This document shows, in pieces, positions 7,574 through 16,609 of a DNA stretch of 64,000 bases (the stretch's first letter is position 1; each line of letters begins with the position of its first letter). The position numbers and the translations under genes were made by a program. Under the pieces are notes generated by a model. That model was not told where the DNA came from and made no database searches. It saw only the letters and a list, made by a program, of their open reading frames with translations. The stretch is from the NCBI RefSeq assembly GCF_000010345.1, contig NC_009663.1, positions 806,001 through 870,000 of the forward strand. Direction: 5' to 3'. The stretch is from Sulfurovum sp. NBC37-1 (GTDB lineage Bacteria; Campylobacterota; Campylobacteria; Campylobacterales; Sulfurovaceae).

Positions 7574-8092
7574 TTATTTCGCCGCATAGAGTTTGACTTC
7601 GCCTTTGCCGAGTTTTTCCAGTACCTCTTTCGCTGTTTCGGCACTTTTTTCTCCGCTTTTTACGATCAGGAGGACTTTGCCTTCTTTCATCAGGTCTGTG
7701 TAGCGGTGTGCCTCAGCCTCTTCTATGCCGATATCGACGAACCATGCGGTCAGTGCGGCGACACTGCCTATGGTGGCAGCACCTCCCAGTGCCCCGGCAA
7801 GTGAAGAAATAACCGAACCGGCAGCGACAAGCGGTCCAAACCCCGGTACCCAGAAGAAAAATGCACCGGTCATAGATCCCAGAACGGCACCCCAGAATAC
7901 ACCCTCTTTCCCCCATCGTACGATATCTTCATTCTCACGTTCTATCTCAAACTCGACTTTGGGTTCATCATGGTCGCCTTTCCCGATAACGGAAATATCA
8001 TCTTTCGAGATCTTGGCCTCCTGAAGTGCCTTCAGCGCTTCCATTGCATCATGCTCACTGTCATATACGGCTACTATTTTTTCTTTCGTCAT
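7574..8092 (-). CDS. DUF1269/YflT-like stress membrane protein
   Basis: 172 residues from MTKEKIVAVYDSE; the frame is open five codons further, but AGGAGAAAGAGA precedes this ATG. The N-terminal ~60 residues resemble the YflT/general-stress domain (VAVYDSEHDAMEALKAL...ISVIGKG), followed by a Gly/Ala-rich hydrophobic hairpin (about 75-115, GAVLGSMTGAFFFWVPG) and a C-terminal domain (EAEAHRYTDLMKEGKVLLIV). Family function is not established. It is convergent with the cytochrome gene and unlikely to share its promoter. Confidence 0.65.
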   Translation of the reverse strand: MTKEKIVAVYDSEHDAMEALKALQEAKISKDDISVIGKGDHDEPKVEFEIERENEDIVRWGKEGVFWGAVLGSMTGAFFFWVPGFGPLVAAGSVISSLAGALGGAATIGSVAALTAWFVDIGIEEAEAHRYTDLMKEGKVLLIVKSGEKSAETAKEVLEKLGKGEVKLYAAK

Positions 8093-8252
8093 TCTCTTTC
8101 TCCTCATCTGTTAACGTAATGTCCCAGTCACATTTTGCATAGTTACTTAAGCAGGGAATGCTTTCTCTTTGCGATGTGACACTTTCTTACTGTAATCCTT
8201 TTGTAATGATATACTTTTTTCGTAACTCCAACGTTAACAGAGGCAGATAGAT

Positions 8253-8285
8253 ATGCACACTACATGCACACTCTCCCGATATACT
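8253..8285 (+). promoter_or_regulatory. metal-regulon promoter of the pcoA-type operon
   Basis: Two perfect ATGCACACT boxes (8253-8261 and 8264-8272), 11 bp apart, followed after exactly 7 bp by TATACT (8280-8285). The geometry is identical to the promoter of 117-452. It precedes the DUF302 gene at 8315 by about 30 bp. Confidence 0.65.
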
Positions 8286-8314
8286 TCATACAATATAACA
8301 CCAAAGGATAACAT

Positions 8315-8701
8315 ATGATCTACAAAGTTCAGACATCAAAACCCATTGCACAGGTTAAAGAAGAGATCGCTGAGAAAGCGAAGGCAGTCAGTTTCGGCGT
8401 ATTGCAGCGCTATGAATTCAGGAAGATCCTGGAGGAGAAAGGTTTCCCGATCGAGAGGGACATCACCGTTTTTGAACTCTGCAACCCATCGGGGGCGCAG
8501 CAGGCTTTGACACAGCTTCCGGAGATCGCAGCCTATCTGCCATGCCGGATCGCGGTCTATGAAGAGAATTACGCAACCAAACTCTCGACCATCGGCCTTG
8601 AAGAGATGCTTGCAGCGGTAGAGGTAAACGATGAATTCAGATCGTTTATGACCATGTTGTTTACGAACCTGAAACAGGTCATGCACAGCTGGGATGATTA
8701 A
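8315..8701 (+). CDS. DUF302-domain protein
   Basis: 128 residues, no signal peptide, consistent with a DUF302 domain (SFGVLQRYEFRKILEEKG, VFELCNPSGAQQAL, LPCRIAVYEE). The conserved Cys in the ELCNP motif is present. DUF302 proteins are small dimers of unknown function often found beside metal and redox genes. It is the first gene of a unit with a SHOCT protein, a PcoA-type oxidase and a PcoB-type outer-membrane protein, under a metal-regulon promoter. Confidence 0.75.
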   Translation: MIYKVQTSKPIAQVKEEIAEKAKAVSFGVLQRYEFRKILEEKGFPIERDITVFELCNPSGAQQALTQLPEIAAYLPCRIAVYEENYATKLSTIGLEEMLAAVEVNDEFRSFMTMLFTNLKQVMHSWDD

Positions 8702-8719
8702 GGTATGAAAGGAGACATC

Positions 8720-8929
8720 ATGTACGGATTCGGACACGGATGGGGAATGGGCTTTGGATGGCTCGTTCCTTTACTGATCATCGGTATTTTATTTTATCTG
8801 TTTCAGGATAAAACTAAAAATAAAAGCAGAAGCGAAGCGCAGGGTATACTTGACAAAAGGTATGCCAGCGGAGGCATCAGCAAAGAAGAGTATGAAGAGA
8901 AATCAAAACTCTTAAGAGAAAATGCATAA
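8720..8929 (+). CDS. short membrane protein with SHOCT domain
   Basis: 69 residues from MYGFGHGWGMG; this ATG is chosen over one 15 bp upstream because AAAGGAGA precedes it. A Gly/His/Trp/Met-rich N-terminus leads into one membrane segment (LVPLLIIGILFYLF), then a C-terminal SHOCT motif (ILDKRYASGGISKEEYEEKSKLL). SHOCT proteins of this kind commonly accompany copper-resistance genes; role unknown. Confidence 0.75.
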   Translation: MYGFGHGWGMGFGWLVPLLIIGILFYLFQDKTKNKSRSEAQGILDKRYASGGISKEEYEEKSKLLRENA

Positions 8930-8941
8930 AAGGGGATAGTC

Positions 8942-10657
8942 GTGCAGAGGAGAACATTTATAAAGGGAGTGGCTGCAAGCTCTTTCATGGGTATTGCAGC
9001 AACGGACCTGCAGGCGGAATCGCCCAAAAGATCGTCAGACAAGAGGCGTACACTGACGGGCAAAGAGTTTTTTCTTGATATTGACTATACACCTGTCAAC
9101 ATTACCGGAAAGAGATCGGTCGCGACGACTATCAACGGTCAGATACCCGGTCCGACTCTGGTGTGGCAGGAGGGCGATACCGTTACGATCCATGTGACAA
9201 ACCACCTGAAAAAATCCTCTTCCATACACTGGCACGGCATCATACTGCCCTATCAGATGGACGGTGTACCGGGTATCAGTTACAAAGGGATCGCGCCGGG
9301 CGAAACATTCACCTATCGTTTCAAGGTACGGCAGCACGGTACCTACTGGTACCACAGCCATTCGGGTTACCAGGAGCAGACGGGGATGTACGGCGCCATC
9401 GTCATCAAGCCGCGGAAGAGAGAACCCTTTCGTTATGACAAAGACTATGTGGTCCTTCTCTCGGACTGGAGCGACGAAAAACCGACAAGCATCTACAGAA
9501 AGCTCAAACTTTCAAGCGATTACTACAACTTCAACCGTCGAACTGTAGGCGACTTCTTCTCTGAAGTGAAGAAAAAGGGCTTTGGCAAGGCATTCGATGA
9601 CCGAAAGATGTGGAATCAGATGCGTATGAGCGACAGGGATCTTTCTGATGTCACAGGGTATACCTATACCTACCTGATGAACGGGCAGAATCCTGCCACG
9701 CAGTTCAAAGCGCTGTTCAAAAAAGGCGAGAAGATCCGTCTGCGTTTCATCAACGGTGCGGCAATGAGCTTTTTCGATGTACGGATACCCGGGCTGAAGA
9801 TGACCGTGGTCGCAGCGGACGGGAACCACATCAAGCCCGTCAGGGTCGATGAGTTCCGCATAGGGGTGGCCGAGACCTACGATGTCATTGTCGAGCCGAC
9901 ATCGAACAGAGCCTATGCCATTTTTGCCCAAAGTATCGAACGAAGCGGGTATGCACTCGGTTCACTGACCCCGTCGGCCTCCAAACTGGCAAGCGCACCG
10001 AAAATGGACAAACCTCAAGCGTTGACCATGGCGGATATGGGGATGGGTATGTCCAAAATGGGCAAGGACAAAGGTATGAAAATGCCGATGAAGAAAAGTA
10101 TGAAAAAGTACAGATGGAGCGCTATGGAAGCAGAGAAATATCCGATTACGAAATTGCCTATAGCGACAGGCCCGCAGAGTACGATGAAAGCGATGGCCCC
10201 GAAATACCGTCTTGAAGACCCGGGGGTAGGGCTTCGCAATAACGGACGACGTGTTCTGACCTATGCCGATATGAAGAACCGCTATTCGACACGCAGAGCA
10301 AAAAAACCGGACAGAGAGATCGTCCTGCATCTTACCGGCAATATGGAACGCTATATGTGGTCGATCAACGGGATCAAATATGCCGATGCAAAACCGCTGG
10401 TATTTCACTATGGTGAACGGCTTCGTATCACCTTTATCAACGATACAATGATGAACCACCCCATGCACCTGCACGGAATGTGGAGCGACCTCGAAACCGG
10501 TGACGACAACCATCTGGTACGCAAGCATACGATCGTCGTACAGCCCGGAGCGAAGATCAGCTACCGTGTGACCGTCGATGCCAAAGGTGGCTGGGCGTAT
10601 CACTGCCACCTGCTGTACCATATGGCGGGCATGTTCAGAAAAGTAGAAGTGGTATAG
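8942..10657 (+). CDS. pcoA: PcoA/CopA-type periplasmic multicopper oxidase
   Basis: 571 residues with a Tat signal (RRTFIKG), GTG start preceded by AGGGGA. Copper-site motifs: HWHG (96-99), YHSHSG (137-142), HPMHLHG (506-512), HCHLLYHMAGMF (554-565). A Met-rich segment (about 360-385: MADMGMGMSKMG and KMPMKKSMKK) is the Cu(I)-binding hallmark of the copper-resistance CopA/PcoA family. The last motif is one residue shorter than the usual HCHx3Hx4M, which puts Phe565 at the axial position or shifts Met564 into it. Followed 4 bp later by a PcoB-type gene, the usual partner. Confidence 0.88.
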   Translation: MQRRTFIKGVAASSFMGIAATDLQAESPKRSSDKRRTLTGKEFFLDIDYTPVNITGKRSVATTINGQIPGPTLVWQEGDTVTIHVTNHLKKSSSIHWHGIILPYQMDGVPGISYKGIAPGETFTYRFKVRQHGTYWYHSHSGYQEQTGMYGAIVIKPRKREPFRYDKDYVVLLSDWSDEKPTSIYRKLKLSSDYYNFNRRTVGDFFSEVKKKGFGKAFDDRKMWNQMRMSDRDLSDVTGYTYTYLMNGQNPATQFKALFKKGEKIRLRFINGAAMSFFDVRIPGLKMTVVAADGNHIKPVRVDEFRIGVAETYDVIVEPTSNRAYAIFAQSIERSGYALGSLTPSASKLASAPKMDKPQALTMADMGMGMSKMGKDKGMKMPMKKSMKKYRWSAMEAEKYPITKLPIATGPQSTMKAMAPKYRLEDPGVGLRNNGRRVLTYADMKNRYSTRRAKKPDREIVLHLTGNMERYMWSINGIKYADAKPLVFHYGERLRITFINDTMMNHPMHLHGMWSDLETGDDNHLVRKHTIVVQPGAKISYRVTVDAKGGWAYHCHLLYHMAGMFRKVEVV

Positions 10658-10661
10658 GGGG

Positions 10662-11372
10662 ATGAAAATGAAAACGATAACAATGAACTTGAAAAAGAGT
10701 CTGCTGTTTGCAGGCGGCCTCCTGCTTGCAGGACAAAGCCTTCAGGCCGCAGGAGCAGACGACCCCATACGCACCATGCTCCTTATGGATAAATTTGAAA
10801 TACTGGATAATGACGATAACAGCAGGGAGTGGGAAGGCAGTTTCTATGTCGGGTATGACCTGGACAAACTCTACATCTATTCCCAGGGAGCAGCGACTTC
10901 CGACGGACTGGAGCGGAGCCAGAACGATCTTGTATATTCCCGGGCTATCGCACCCTTTTGGGACATACAGGCAGGAATCGCCTATGATAAGAATAGCGAT
11001 GCATCCAAAACATGGGGTGAGATAGCCATCGCAGGTCTGGCCCCTTATTTCTTCGAGACAAGGGCTGCACTGCTTTTGAATGGTGACGGCAATGTCGGCC
11101 TGCGCCTTGAGGGGGAATATGAAGCATTGATCACACAGAAGCTTATATTGACCCCGTCCATAGAGGCGGATTTTTACACCAAAGACGATCCGGTTATGCA
11201 GATCGGATCGGGACTGTCCGCCATGGAAGCGGGACTGCGCCTGCGGTACGAGTTCGTTCGTGAATTCGCTCCCTACATCGGCGTGACATGGGAAAAGACA
11301 TTCGGAAATACCCGAGACTTCAACCCCGTTGATGAAACATCACTGCTCGCAGGTATACGCTTCTGGTTTTAG
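10662..11372 (+). CDS. pcoB: PcoB/CopB-type outer-membrane copper resistance protein
   Basis: 236 residues with signal peptide (to about residue 29, LQAAG). The barrel features match the CopB family: WEGSFYVGYDLDKLYIYSQG, alternating beta-strands, and a C-terminal RFWF ending typical of outer-membrane proteins. It lacks the long His/Met-rich N-terminal region of many CopB proteins, so it is a short form. Last gene of the copper unit; it overlaps the convergent porin gene by 4 bp. Confidence 0.8.
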   Translation: MKMKTITMNLKKSLLFAGGLLLAGQSLQAAGADDPIRTMLLMDKFEILDNDDNSREWEGSFYVGYDLDKLYIYSQGAATSDGLERSQNDLVYSRAIAPFWDIQAGIAYDKNSDASKTWGEIAIAGLAPYFFETRAALLLNGDGNVGLRLEGEYEALITQKLILTPSIEADFYTKDDPVMQIGSGLSAMEAGLRLRYEFVREFAPYIGVTWEKTFGNTRDFNPVDETSLLAGIRFWF

Positions 11373-12670
11373 AAGTTGTAGTTGGCAACAAGGCGGAACT
11401 GATCAAAGTCATTGAGAGGATCGTTGTTCTCATCAACCCCGGCATCGAAACTGACAGAAGCAAAGGCGGCGGTCAGCGTAAGTTTTTCATTCCAGCTGTA
11501 TTCGATGACGATATCTGTTTCTTCAGATTCGTATAATGAATCTTTGTCAGCTTCGAAATGCCCGTAAGCTATAGCGGCGACAAGACCGTCGATCCCTATG
11601 GCATCAAAGTGGTATCCGGCACCGATCATCCATGCTTTGCCTGCCGAACCTATGGCATCGAAGGTCTGGTCTTCCATGGAGGTAAAGAACGGCCCGCCGC
11701 CAAGGCTCAGCCCAGTTGCACCGGTGTTTCCGTTGTCGAGGTTGTAGGCAGTGAGAATATGCAATCCGATGTCTTCAGCGGCAAACTCCATACTCACGCC
11801 GTAAGTGTTTGCATCCTGCTCTCCGAGAAGCGCGCTGCCCGTCTGGCGGCTTCCATCATACTGCAGACCGAAGGTCAGGCTCCTGTTCTCCGTGAATGCA
11901 TAGGCATATCCCGCTTCGGCATATACGACATTGGCGACATTGTTGTAATTGTAGTACCAGAGGCTCAGTGTCAGATCCTTGATGCCTTCATAGACGGCGG
12001 AAACATAGGCGATACCGTCCATTTCATTATCGGTTCCCATGGTCTCGTAAATCTTTACGAATTTGGATGCATCCACACCATTCTCCCAGCCCGCCATTCT
12101 GTTGATGAATCCGGCTGAGAGCATCAAGTTGTCAATGTCTGTATTGGTGAGGGTATAGGCTTCGAAATAGTTGGGGATCATTCTGATGTCGTCACTGTCG
12201 GCATGCGGTGTGTCGAGCAGCTGCCGTCCGAGTTTGATCTCCGTCTTTCCCCATTTTCCGTCGAGGTAGGCTTCGGTCAGCTGAATGAAACTGTTCCCTT
12301 CGGCATTGAAAAAATCTGGGTTGATATCATTCCTGTCCTGATTTATCCCGAGATTGAGTACTGTGTAGGCGGAAAGTCCGACCTTTAACCCGTTCCAACG
12401 TTTGCTGTCAATATGGTAGTGTCCGCCGAGTGCATAAGCGCTGTTTCTTTCATTGCCATTCTCGTTAAAGGTGATATACCCGGCACGAAGCTGGCCTTTT
12501 TCATGTTCCAGCGGATAGTTCTCTCCAAGGACTCCCCTGAGGGTTTTGACCTTGACCGGCTGCTGCGCGCTGCCGTTAATGTCAAAAGTGTCTACAGTCT
12601 GGTTGTGCTCTGCATAAATATCAATACTCATTATCATTAAAGAAAGTATGACTAACCCTATCGTTTTCAT
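11369..12670 (-). CDS. OprD-family outer-membrane porin
   Basis: 433 residues, signal peptide to about residue 20 (IYA), amphipathic beta-strands throughout, and a C-terminal LVANYNF. The LTEAYLDGKWGKTEIKLGRQLLDTP segment is the signature of Campylobacterota OprD-like porins, as in the protein at 15304-16533. It lies 32 bp downstream of feoA with its own Shine-Dalgarno (AAGGGGA), so a feoB-feoA-porin operon is likely; a role in ferrous iron passage across the outer membrane is an inference. Confidence 0.8.
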   Translation of the reverse strand: MKTIGLVILSLMIMSIDIYAEHNQTVDTFDINGSAQQPVKVKTLRGVLGENYPLEHEKGQLRAGYITFNENGNERNSAYALGGHYHIDSKRWNGLKVGLSAYTVLNLGINQDRNDINPDFFNAEGNSFIQLTEAYLDGKWGKTEIKLGRQLLDTPHADSDDIRMIPNYFEAYTLTNTDIDNLMLSAGFINRMAGWENGVDASKFVKIYETMGTDNEMDGIAYVSAVYEGIKDLTLSLWYYNYNNVANVVYAEAGYAYAFTENRSLTFGLQYDGSRQTGSALLGEQDANTYGVSMEFAAEDIGLHILTAYNLDNGNTGATGLSLGGGPFFTSMEDQTFDAIGSAGKAWMIGAGYHFDAIGIDGLVAAIAYGHFEADKDSLYESEETDIVIEYSWNEKLTLTAAFASVSFDAGVDENNDPLNDFDQFRLVANYNF

Positions 12671-12702
12671 TGTTGTTTTCCCCTTATTGATCTGTTTTTA
12701 GT

Positions 12703-12927
12703 TTATATTTTTTTGACTTCAATCTTTTCGGCTTCTTCTTTTCGAAGGGCGATTAGCGTAGCGCCAACCTCTATCTCTATGGTCTGTTTGGCGAGGGAAC
12801 ATCCTTTGACAGTGAGTTCCTCCCCGCGCATAACACCAAACGAATTCAAGCGGTCTTTGAGAGGTTTATCAGCATGGATCTTTACGATCTCAGCTTTGTC
12901 ACCTTTTGTAAGTTCTGTCAGTTTCAT
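12703..12927 (-). CDS. feoA: FeoA, ferrous iron transport accessory protein
   Basis: 74 residues with the SH3-like FeoA pattern: LTELTKGDKAEIVKI, RLNSFGVMRGEELTV, EVGATLIALRKEEAEKI. It is required with FeoB for Fe(II) uptake at the inner membrane. The gene starts 1 bp after the feoB stop, so the two are translationally linked. Confidence 0.93.
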   Translation of the reverse strand: MKLTELTKGDKAEIVKIHADKPLKDRLNSFGVMRGEELTVKGCSLAKQTIEIEVGATLIALRKEEAEKIEVKKI

Positions 12928-12928
12928 A

Positions 12929-15052
12929 TCATCCTCCTGCGATCAGTAATGTGACTCTGTATACCAGGAAACTCAGTATCCATGCACTTGCCGTTGTCAT
13001 GAAGAAGAGATAGGCCAGATACTTCCATCCGCCCGCCTCTTTGGCAAAGACAGCCGATGCTGCAAAACAGGGCAGGTAAACCATGACAAAGACAATGAAG
13101 GCGATGGCGGAAGCAAAAGGTATCTGTGCGCGTATCTGTGCGATGAGGCTGTTGCTCTCCTGATCGACCTGGTCGCCCAGTGAATAGAGGACCCCGAGAG
13201 TTGATACGACCACCTCCTTGGCTGCCAGTCCTGCTTCCAGCGCTACGGACATACGCCAGTCCATACCAAGCGGTTCAAAGAACGCTTCACTTGCATGGCC
13301 TATCTTTCCAAGGTAGCTTTGCTCAAGAAGTTTTGACTGAAGCTCGTTGTTCAGTTCGGCTTTTTTGGCACTGTTCTGTACCTGTTCTATTTTTGTCTGG
13401 TACTGTGTTTCCAGTGTCGGGTCTTTAGGATAGTTGCTTGCAAACCAGACAAGCACTGAAGCTGCAAGAATGAATGTACCCGCTTTATTCAGGTAGCTCT
13501 TTGCCTGACCATAGACTGTATGCCAGATGAGTTTTAAAGAGGGCATACGGTATTTCGGCATTTCCATAACAAACGGTTCATCATCTCCTTTGAAAACGAA
13601 TGTTTTCAGTGCTTTTGCCATGAACAGCCCGAGCATCGCCCCGGAAATATAGATGATGAAAAGAATATTACCGGCATGCTCCTGTCCGAAGAAAGCACCG
13701 GCAAAGAGTACATAAATGGGCAGTCGCGCGCCACAGCTCATGAAACCGATGATGAAAAGTGTGATAAGCCTGTCTTTTTCATTTTTCAGCGTTCTTGCCG
13801 CCATATAGGCAGGTACGGAACATCCGAACCCTGTTACAAGGGGGATGAAACTTTTGCCGTGCAGTCCGAATTTGTGGAAAAAACCGTCAAGCAGGAAGGC
13901 GACACGGCTCATGTACCCTGTAGTTTCCAGCAAAGCGATCCCCAGAAAGAGGATGATGATGTTCGGAAGGAACATAATGACCGCACCTACACCGCCTATG
14001 ATTCCATCTGCAATGAGTGAAGCCATCTCACCGTTTCCGAGCAGCGTTCTTGCCTGGTCGGCAAGCCATACAAATCCGGCATCTATCCAGTCCATCGGTA
14101 TGGCACCCAGTTCAAATGTGAGTTGAAACAAGGCCCACATGAAGAAAAGGAAAAGGGGGATACCCAGAATTTTGTTGATGAGCAGATTGTCTATTTTCTG
14201 TGTAAGATTCTTTGCCTTCATGGATTTGACGGACATGACCTCCATCTTTGCACCTTTTGCAAAAGCGAAGTGTTCATCGGCAAAGATCTCTTCCAGGTTT
14301 TTGGTTCCCGTGTGGAGGTAAATATGCTGAAGTGCTTCCCTGATGATGGGAAGCAGTTCGATCCAGATGGGTTCATCATGCATCTTTTTGTATACATCTT
14401 CATCTTCCTGAAGCAGTTTGACGGCTAGATGACGGTAGGGAAGATCGCTTTTGTAGTTTTTTTCTTTCATAAAGGTAACGATACGGTCGATCTCTTCTTC
14501 TATGGGGTCGGAGTAGATGACCTTTGAAGTCGTCTCCTCTTTCTCGTAGACTTCCACAATGGCTTTTTTGAGTTCCTCGATACCCTCTTTTGTATTGGCT
14601 GAAGTCTTGATACAGGGGACGCCGAGAATGGCAGAGAGCTGTTTTTCATCTATCTCTATGCCCTCTTTTTCCGCTTCGTCACTCATATTGAGCGCTACGA
14701 CGACCTTTTTGCCCGTTTCAAGCAACTGGGTGGTAAAAAGGAGGTTTCTTTGCAGATTGGTGGAGTCCACCACATTGACGATGATGTCATATTCATCGCT
14801 CTGAAGGAAACTTTTGGTCACTTTCTCTTCAATAGTATATTCGGTCAGCGAATAGGCACCGGGAAGGTCGATAATGTGTACCTCATAATCTTCACATGAC
14901 TGTTCGTGGCACATTTTGAAGACCACTTCCGTCTTGTCTACAGTGACCCCTGAAAAGTTGCCGACTTTGAGCTTGGCATTGGAGATCGCATTGATAAGAG
15001 AGGACTTTCCTACATTGGGCTGCCCCGCAAGTGCTACGACTATTTGCTTCAT
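12929..15052 (-). CDS. feoB: FeoB, ferrous iron transporter
   Basis: 707 residues. The N-terminal G domain has G1 GQPNVGKS (10-17), a switch I/G2 Thr in GNFSGVTVDK (32-41), G3 DLPGAYS and G4 NMSD, followed by a helical GDI-like domain. The membrane part contains the conserved Gate motifs with cysteines (GFGCSVPAYMAAR, SCGARLPIYVLFAG). It imports Fe(II) across the inner membrane. Length is typical. First gene of the feoB-feoA-porin unit, with two Fur-like sites upstream. Confidence 0.95.
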   Translation of the reverse strand: MKQIVVALAGQPNVGKSSLINAISNAKLKVGNFSGVTVDKTEVVFKMCHEQSCEDYEVHIIDLPGAYSLTEYTIEEKVTKSFLQSDEYDIIVNVVDSTNLQRNLLFTTQLLETGKKVVVALNMSDEAEKEGIEIDEKQLSAILGVPCIKTSANTKEGIEELKKAIVEVYEKEETTSKVIYSDPIEEEIDRIVTFMKEKNYKSDLPYRHLAVKLLQEDEDVYKKMHDEPIWIELLPIIREALQHIYLHTGTKNLEEIFADEHFAFAKGAKMEVMSVKSMKAKNLTQKIDNLLINKILGIPLFLFFMWALFQLTFELGAIPMDWIDAGFVWLADQARTLLGNGEMASLIADGIIGGVGAVIMFLPNIIILFLGIALLETTGYMSRVAFLLDGFFHKFGLHGKSFIPLVTGFGCSVPAYMAARTLKNEKDRLITLFIIGFMSCGARLPIYVLFAGAFFGQEHAGNILFIIYISGAMLGLFMAKALKTFVFKGDDEPFVMEMPKYRMPSLKLIWHTVYGQAKSYLNKAGTFILAASVLVWFASNYPKDPTLETQYQTKIEQVQNSAKKAELNNELQSKLLEQSYLGKIGHASEAFFEPLGMDWRMSVALEAGLAAKEVVVSTLGVLYSLGDQVDQESNSLIAQIRAQIPFASAIAFIVFVMVYLPCFAASAVFAKEAGGWKYLAYLFFMTTASAWILSFLVYRVTLLIAGG

Positions 15053-15087
15053 GGATTATGATTCCTTATGTTTATTTAAAAGTAAAA

Positions 15088-15172
15088 TTGAAAACTGTTA
15101 TCATTTTGTTTTTCTAAGTGTAATTTACTCTTTTTATTCTTAAGTAAAGTTAAAATTGACAGTCGTTATCAA
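15088..15172 (-). promoter_or_regulatory. two Fur-like sites upstream of feoB
   Basis: Related dyads TTGAAAACTGTTATCAT (15088-15104) and TTGACAGTCGTTATCAA (15156-15172) occur in the 250-bp AT-rich region before feoB. The complements read ATGATAACAG... and TTGATAACGA..., close to Fur-box halves. Iron-dependent repression of feoAB is common; assignment rests on sequence similarity and position. Confidence 0.4.
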
Positions 15173-15235
15173 TAAAAAGTTTTTAATTTTGGAAAAGTTT
15201 GTTCTTGAAGGGAACTTTGGAAAAGTTTTGAAAGT

Positions 15236-15290
15236 AAAAAGCCCAAACACTCTCCCAGAGGAGAGTGGTGTATTCAAAATGTTTGGGAGA
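15236..15290 (-). terminator. intrinsic terminator of the porin gene
   Basis: Just after the porin stop, on the minus strand, CCCAAACA pairs with TGTTTGGG (15280-15287 and 15242-15249) and is followed by CTTTTTAC. An inner perfect 8-bp hairpin CACTCTCC/GGAGAGTG (15248-15267) strengthens or competes with it. Confidence 0.7.
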
Positions 15291-15303
15291 TTACAGAGTA
15301 GGA

Positions 15304-16533
15304 TTAAAACTTGTAGTTTGCATAAATTTCAAGTGCGTTGGTGTCACCACCAAGTCCATAGTCAGTATTTGTATAGACAACATTGAGGTCCATATCTTTG
15401 ATCACAACGATATCTGTGCTTTTGAAGTCATAACCAAGGATTACATCTACTTCATAACCGTCATCTTCTGTACCGGCAATTGAGTTTTGATCATACTCAT
15501 AGTATGCATAGCTTGCAGATGCAGTCAGGCCAGCAAACTCAGTTGCAGCTTTAACTTTGAAGTTGTTCCCTTCTGAACCACCTGATGCAGTATTCCATGA
15601 ACTTGTGTAAAGACCATCCATTACACCAACCCAACCGGCAACGTTGTCAGAAATGTTAGTATATGCAGCCATAAGATTAAAAGAACCAAGCGTAGCTGTT
15701 GCTTTTACACCAATTACATTAGAAGCATCTTCATTATCCCAGTCAGTGTATACATATTGTGCTGCAAGTTTAGCAACATCAAAATCATAACCACCGTCTA
15801 CATAGAACTGAGTATAATTCATGGCATCAACATTGTAGTACCAGATGCTTCCGGAAAGTTTTTCATTATCGTATGCAGCACTTACAGTCCAGTTATTACC
15901 ACCTTCTGCCAATGGATCTCCGGTTACAGCTTGCATATCGCTATCTGATGTGAAGTCGATCCAGTTGTTACCAGCATTGTTCGGTCTCCATGTTCTTACA
16001 TATGAACCCAACAAAGTCACATTTTCGATAGAATGGTTTGCAACAGTATACGCTTCAAATGAACCTGGTGCGAGCAACCAGTCAAAACCGGCCAACATTG
16101 GTGTGTTAAGAAGCTGACGACCAAGAATGAACGTAGTGTCCATGAAAGTAGCCGTAATGTTTGCTACGTTGATGAATGCGCCTTGAGGTTCACCTTCAAA
16201 ATATTCGCCAATATAGTCAAAAGGAATGTCTCTGTTTGTGTTCACATAACCGATAGCACTTAAGTTCATTGCAATATTATCAGTAAATTTATGGTTTACA
16301 TCCAGTGTTGCTGCCAAACCAAGCTGTGACCAGTCTTTGTCGAACATATCGTATGACTGAGTAGGAGAATAGTCTTTTCCATTATCAGCAGTAATGTAGT
16401 ACCCTGTCAATTTACCGTCGATCGTTGTTTGTGGAGCTTCTTCTACTGGTGCCGGAGCTGGAGCGATGTCACCACCTGCTACTGCAGCACTTACAGCCAA
16501 TGCTGCGATTAAACTAAGTTTTGTAAACTTCAT
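15304..16533 (-). CDS. major OprD-family outer-membrane porin
   Basis: 409 residues from MKFTKLSLIAALAVS, with signal peptide ending AVAG and a short Ala/Pro linker (APAPAPVEEAP). Beta-barrel strands throughout, FILGRQLLNTPMLAGFDWL porin signature and a C-terminal YANYKF. The start is set 13 codons inside the open frame because the signal peptide and GGAA lie there. A strong terminator suggests a highly expressed single gene. It is a paralogue of 11369-12670; substrate unknown. Confidence 0.85.
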   Translation of the reverse strand: MKFTKLSLIAALAVSAAVAGGDIAPAPAPVEEAPQTTIDGKLTGYYITADNGKDYSPTQSYDMFDKDWSQLGLAATLDVNHKFTDNIAMNLSAIGYVNTNRDIPFDYIGEYFEGEPQGAFINVANITATFMDTTFILGRQLLNTPMLAGFDWLLAPGSFEAYTVANHSIENVTLLGSYVRTWRPNNAGNNWIDFTSDSDMQAVTGDPLAEGGNNWTVSAAYDNEKLSGSIWYYNVDAMNYTQFYVDGGYDFDVAKLAAQYVYTDWDNEDASNVIGVKATATLGSFNLMAAYTNISDNVAGWVGVMDGLYTSSWNTASGGSEGNNFKVKAATEFAGLTASASYAYYEYDQNSIAGTEDDGYEVDVILGYDFKSTDIVVIKDMDLNVVYTNTDYGLGGDTNALEIYANYKF

Positions 16534-16609
16534 TCTGTTTCCTTGTTTTGTTTTGTGAGTGTATGATAACAAAAATGAATGGAAAGTAAATGAGAAAAGT
16601 GATTAATTT

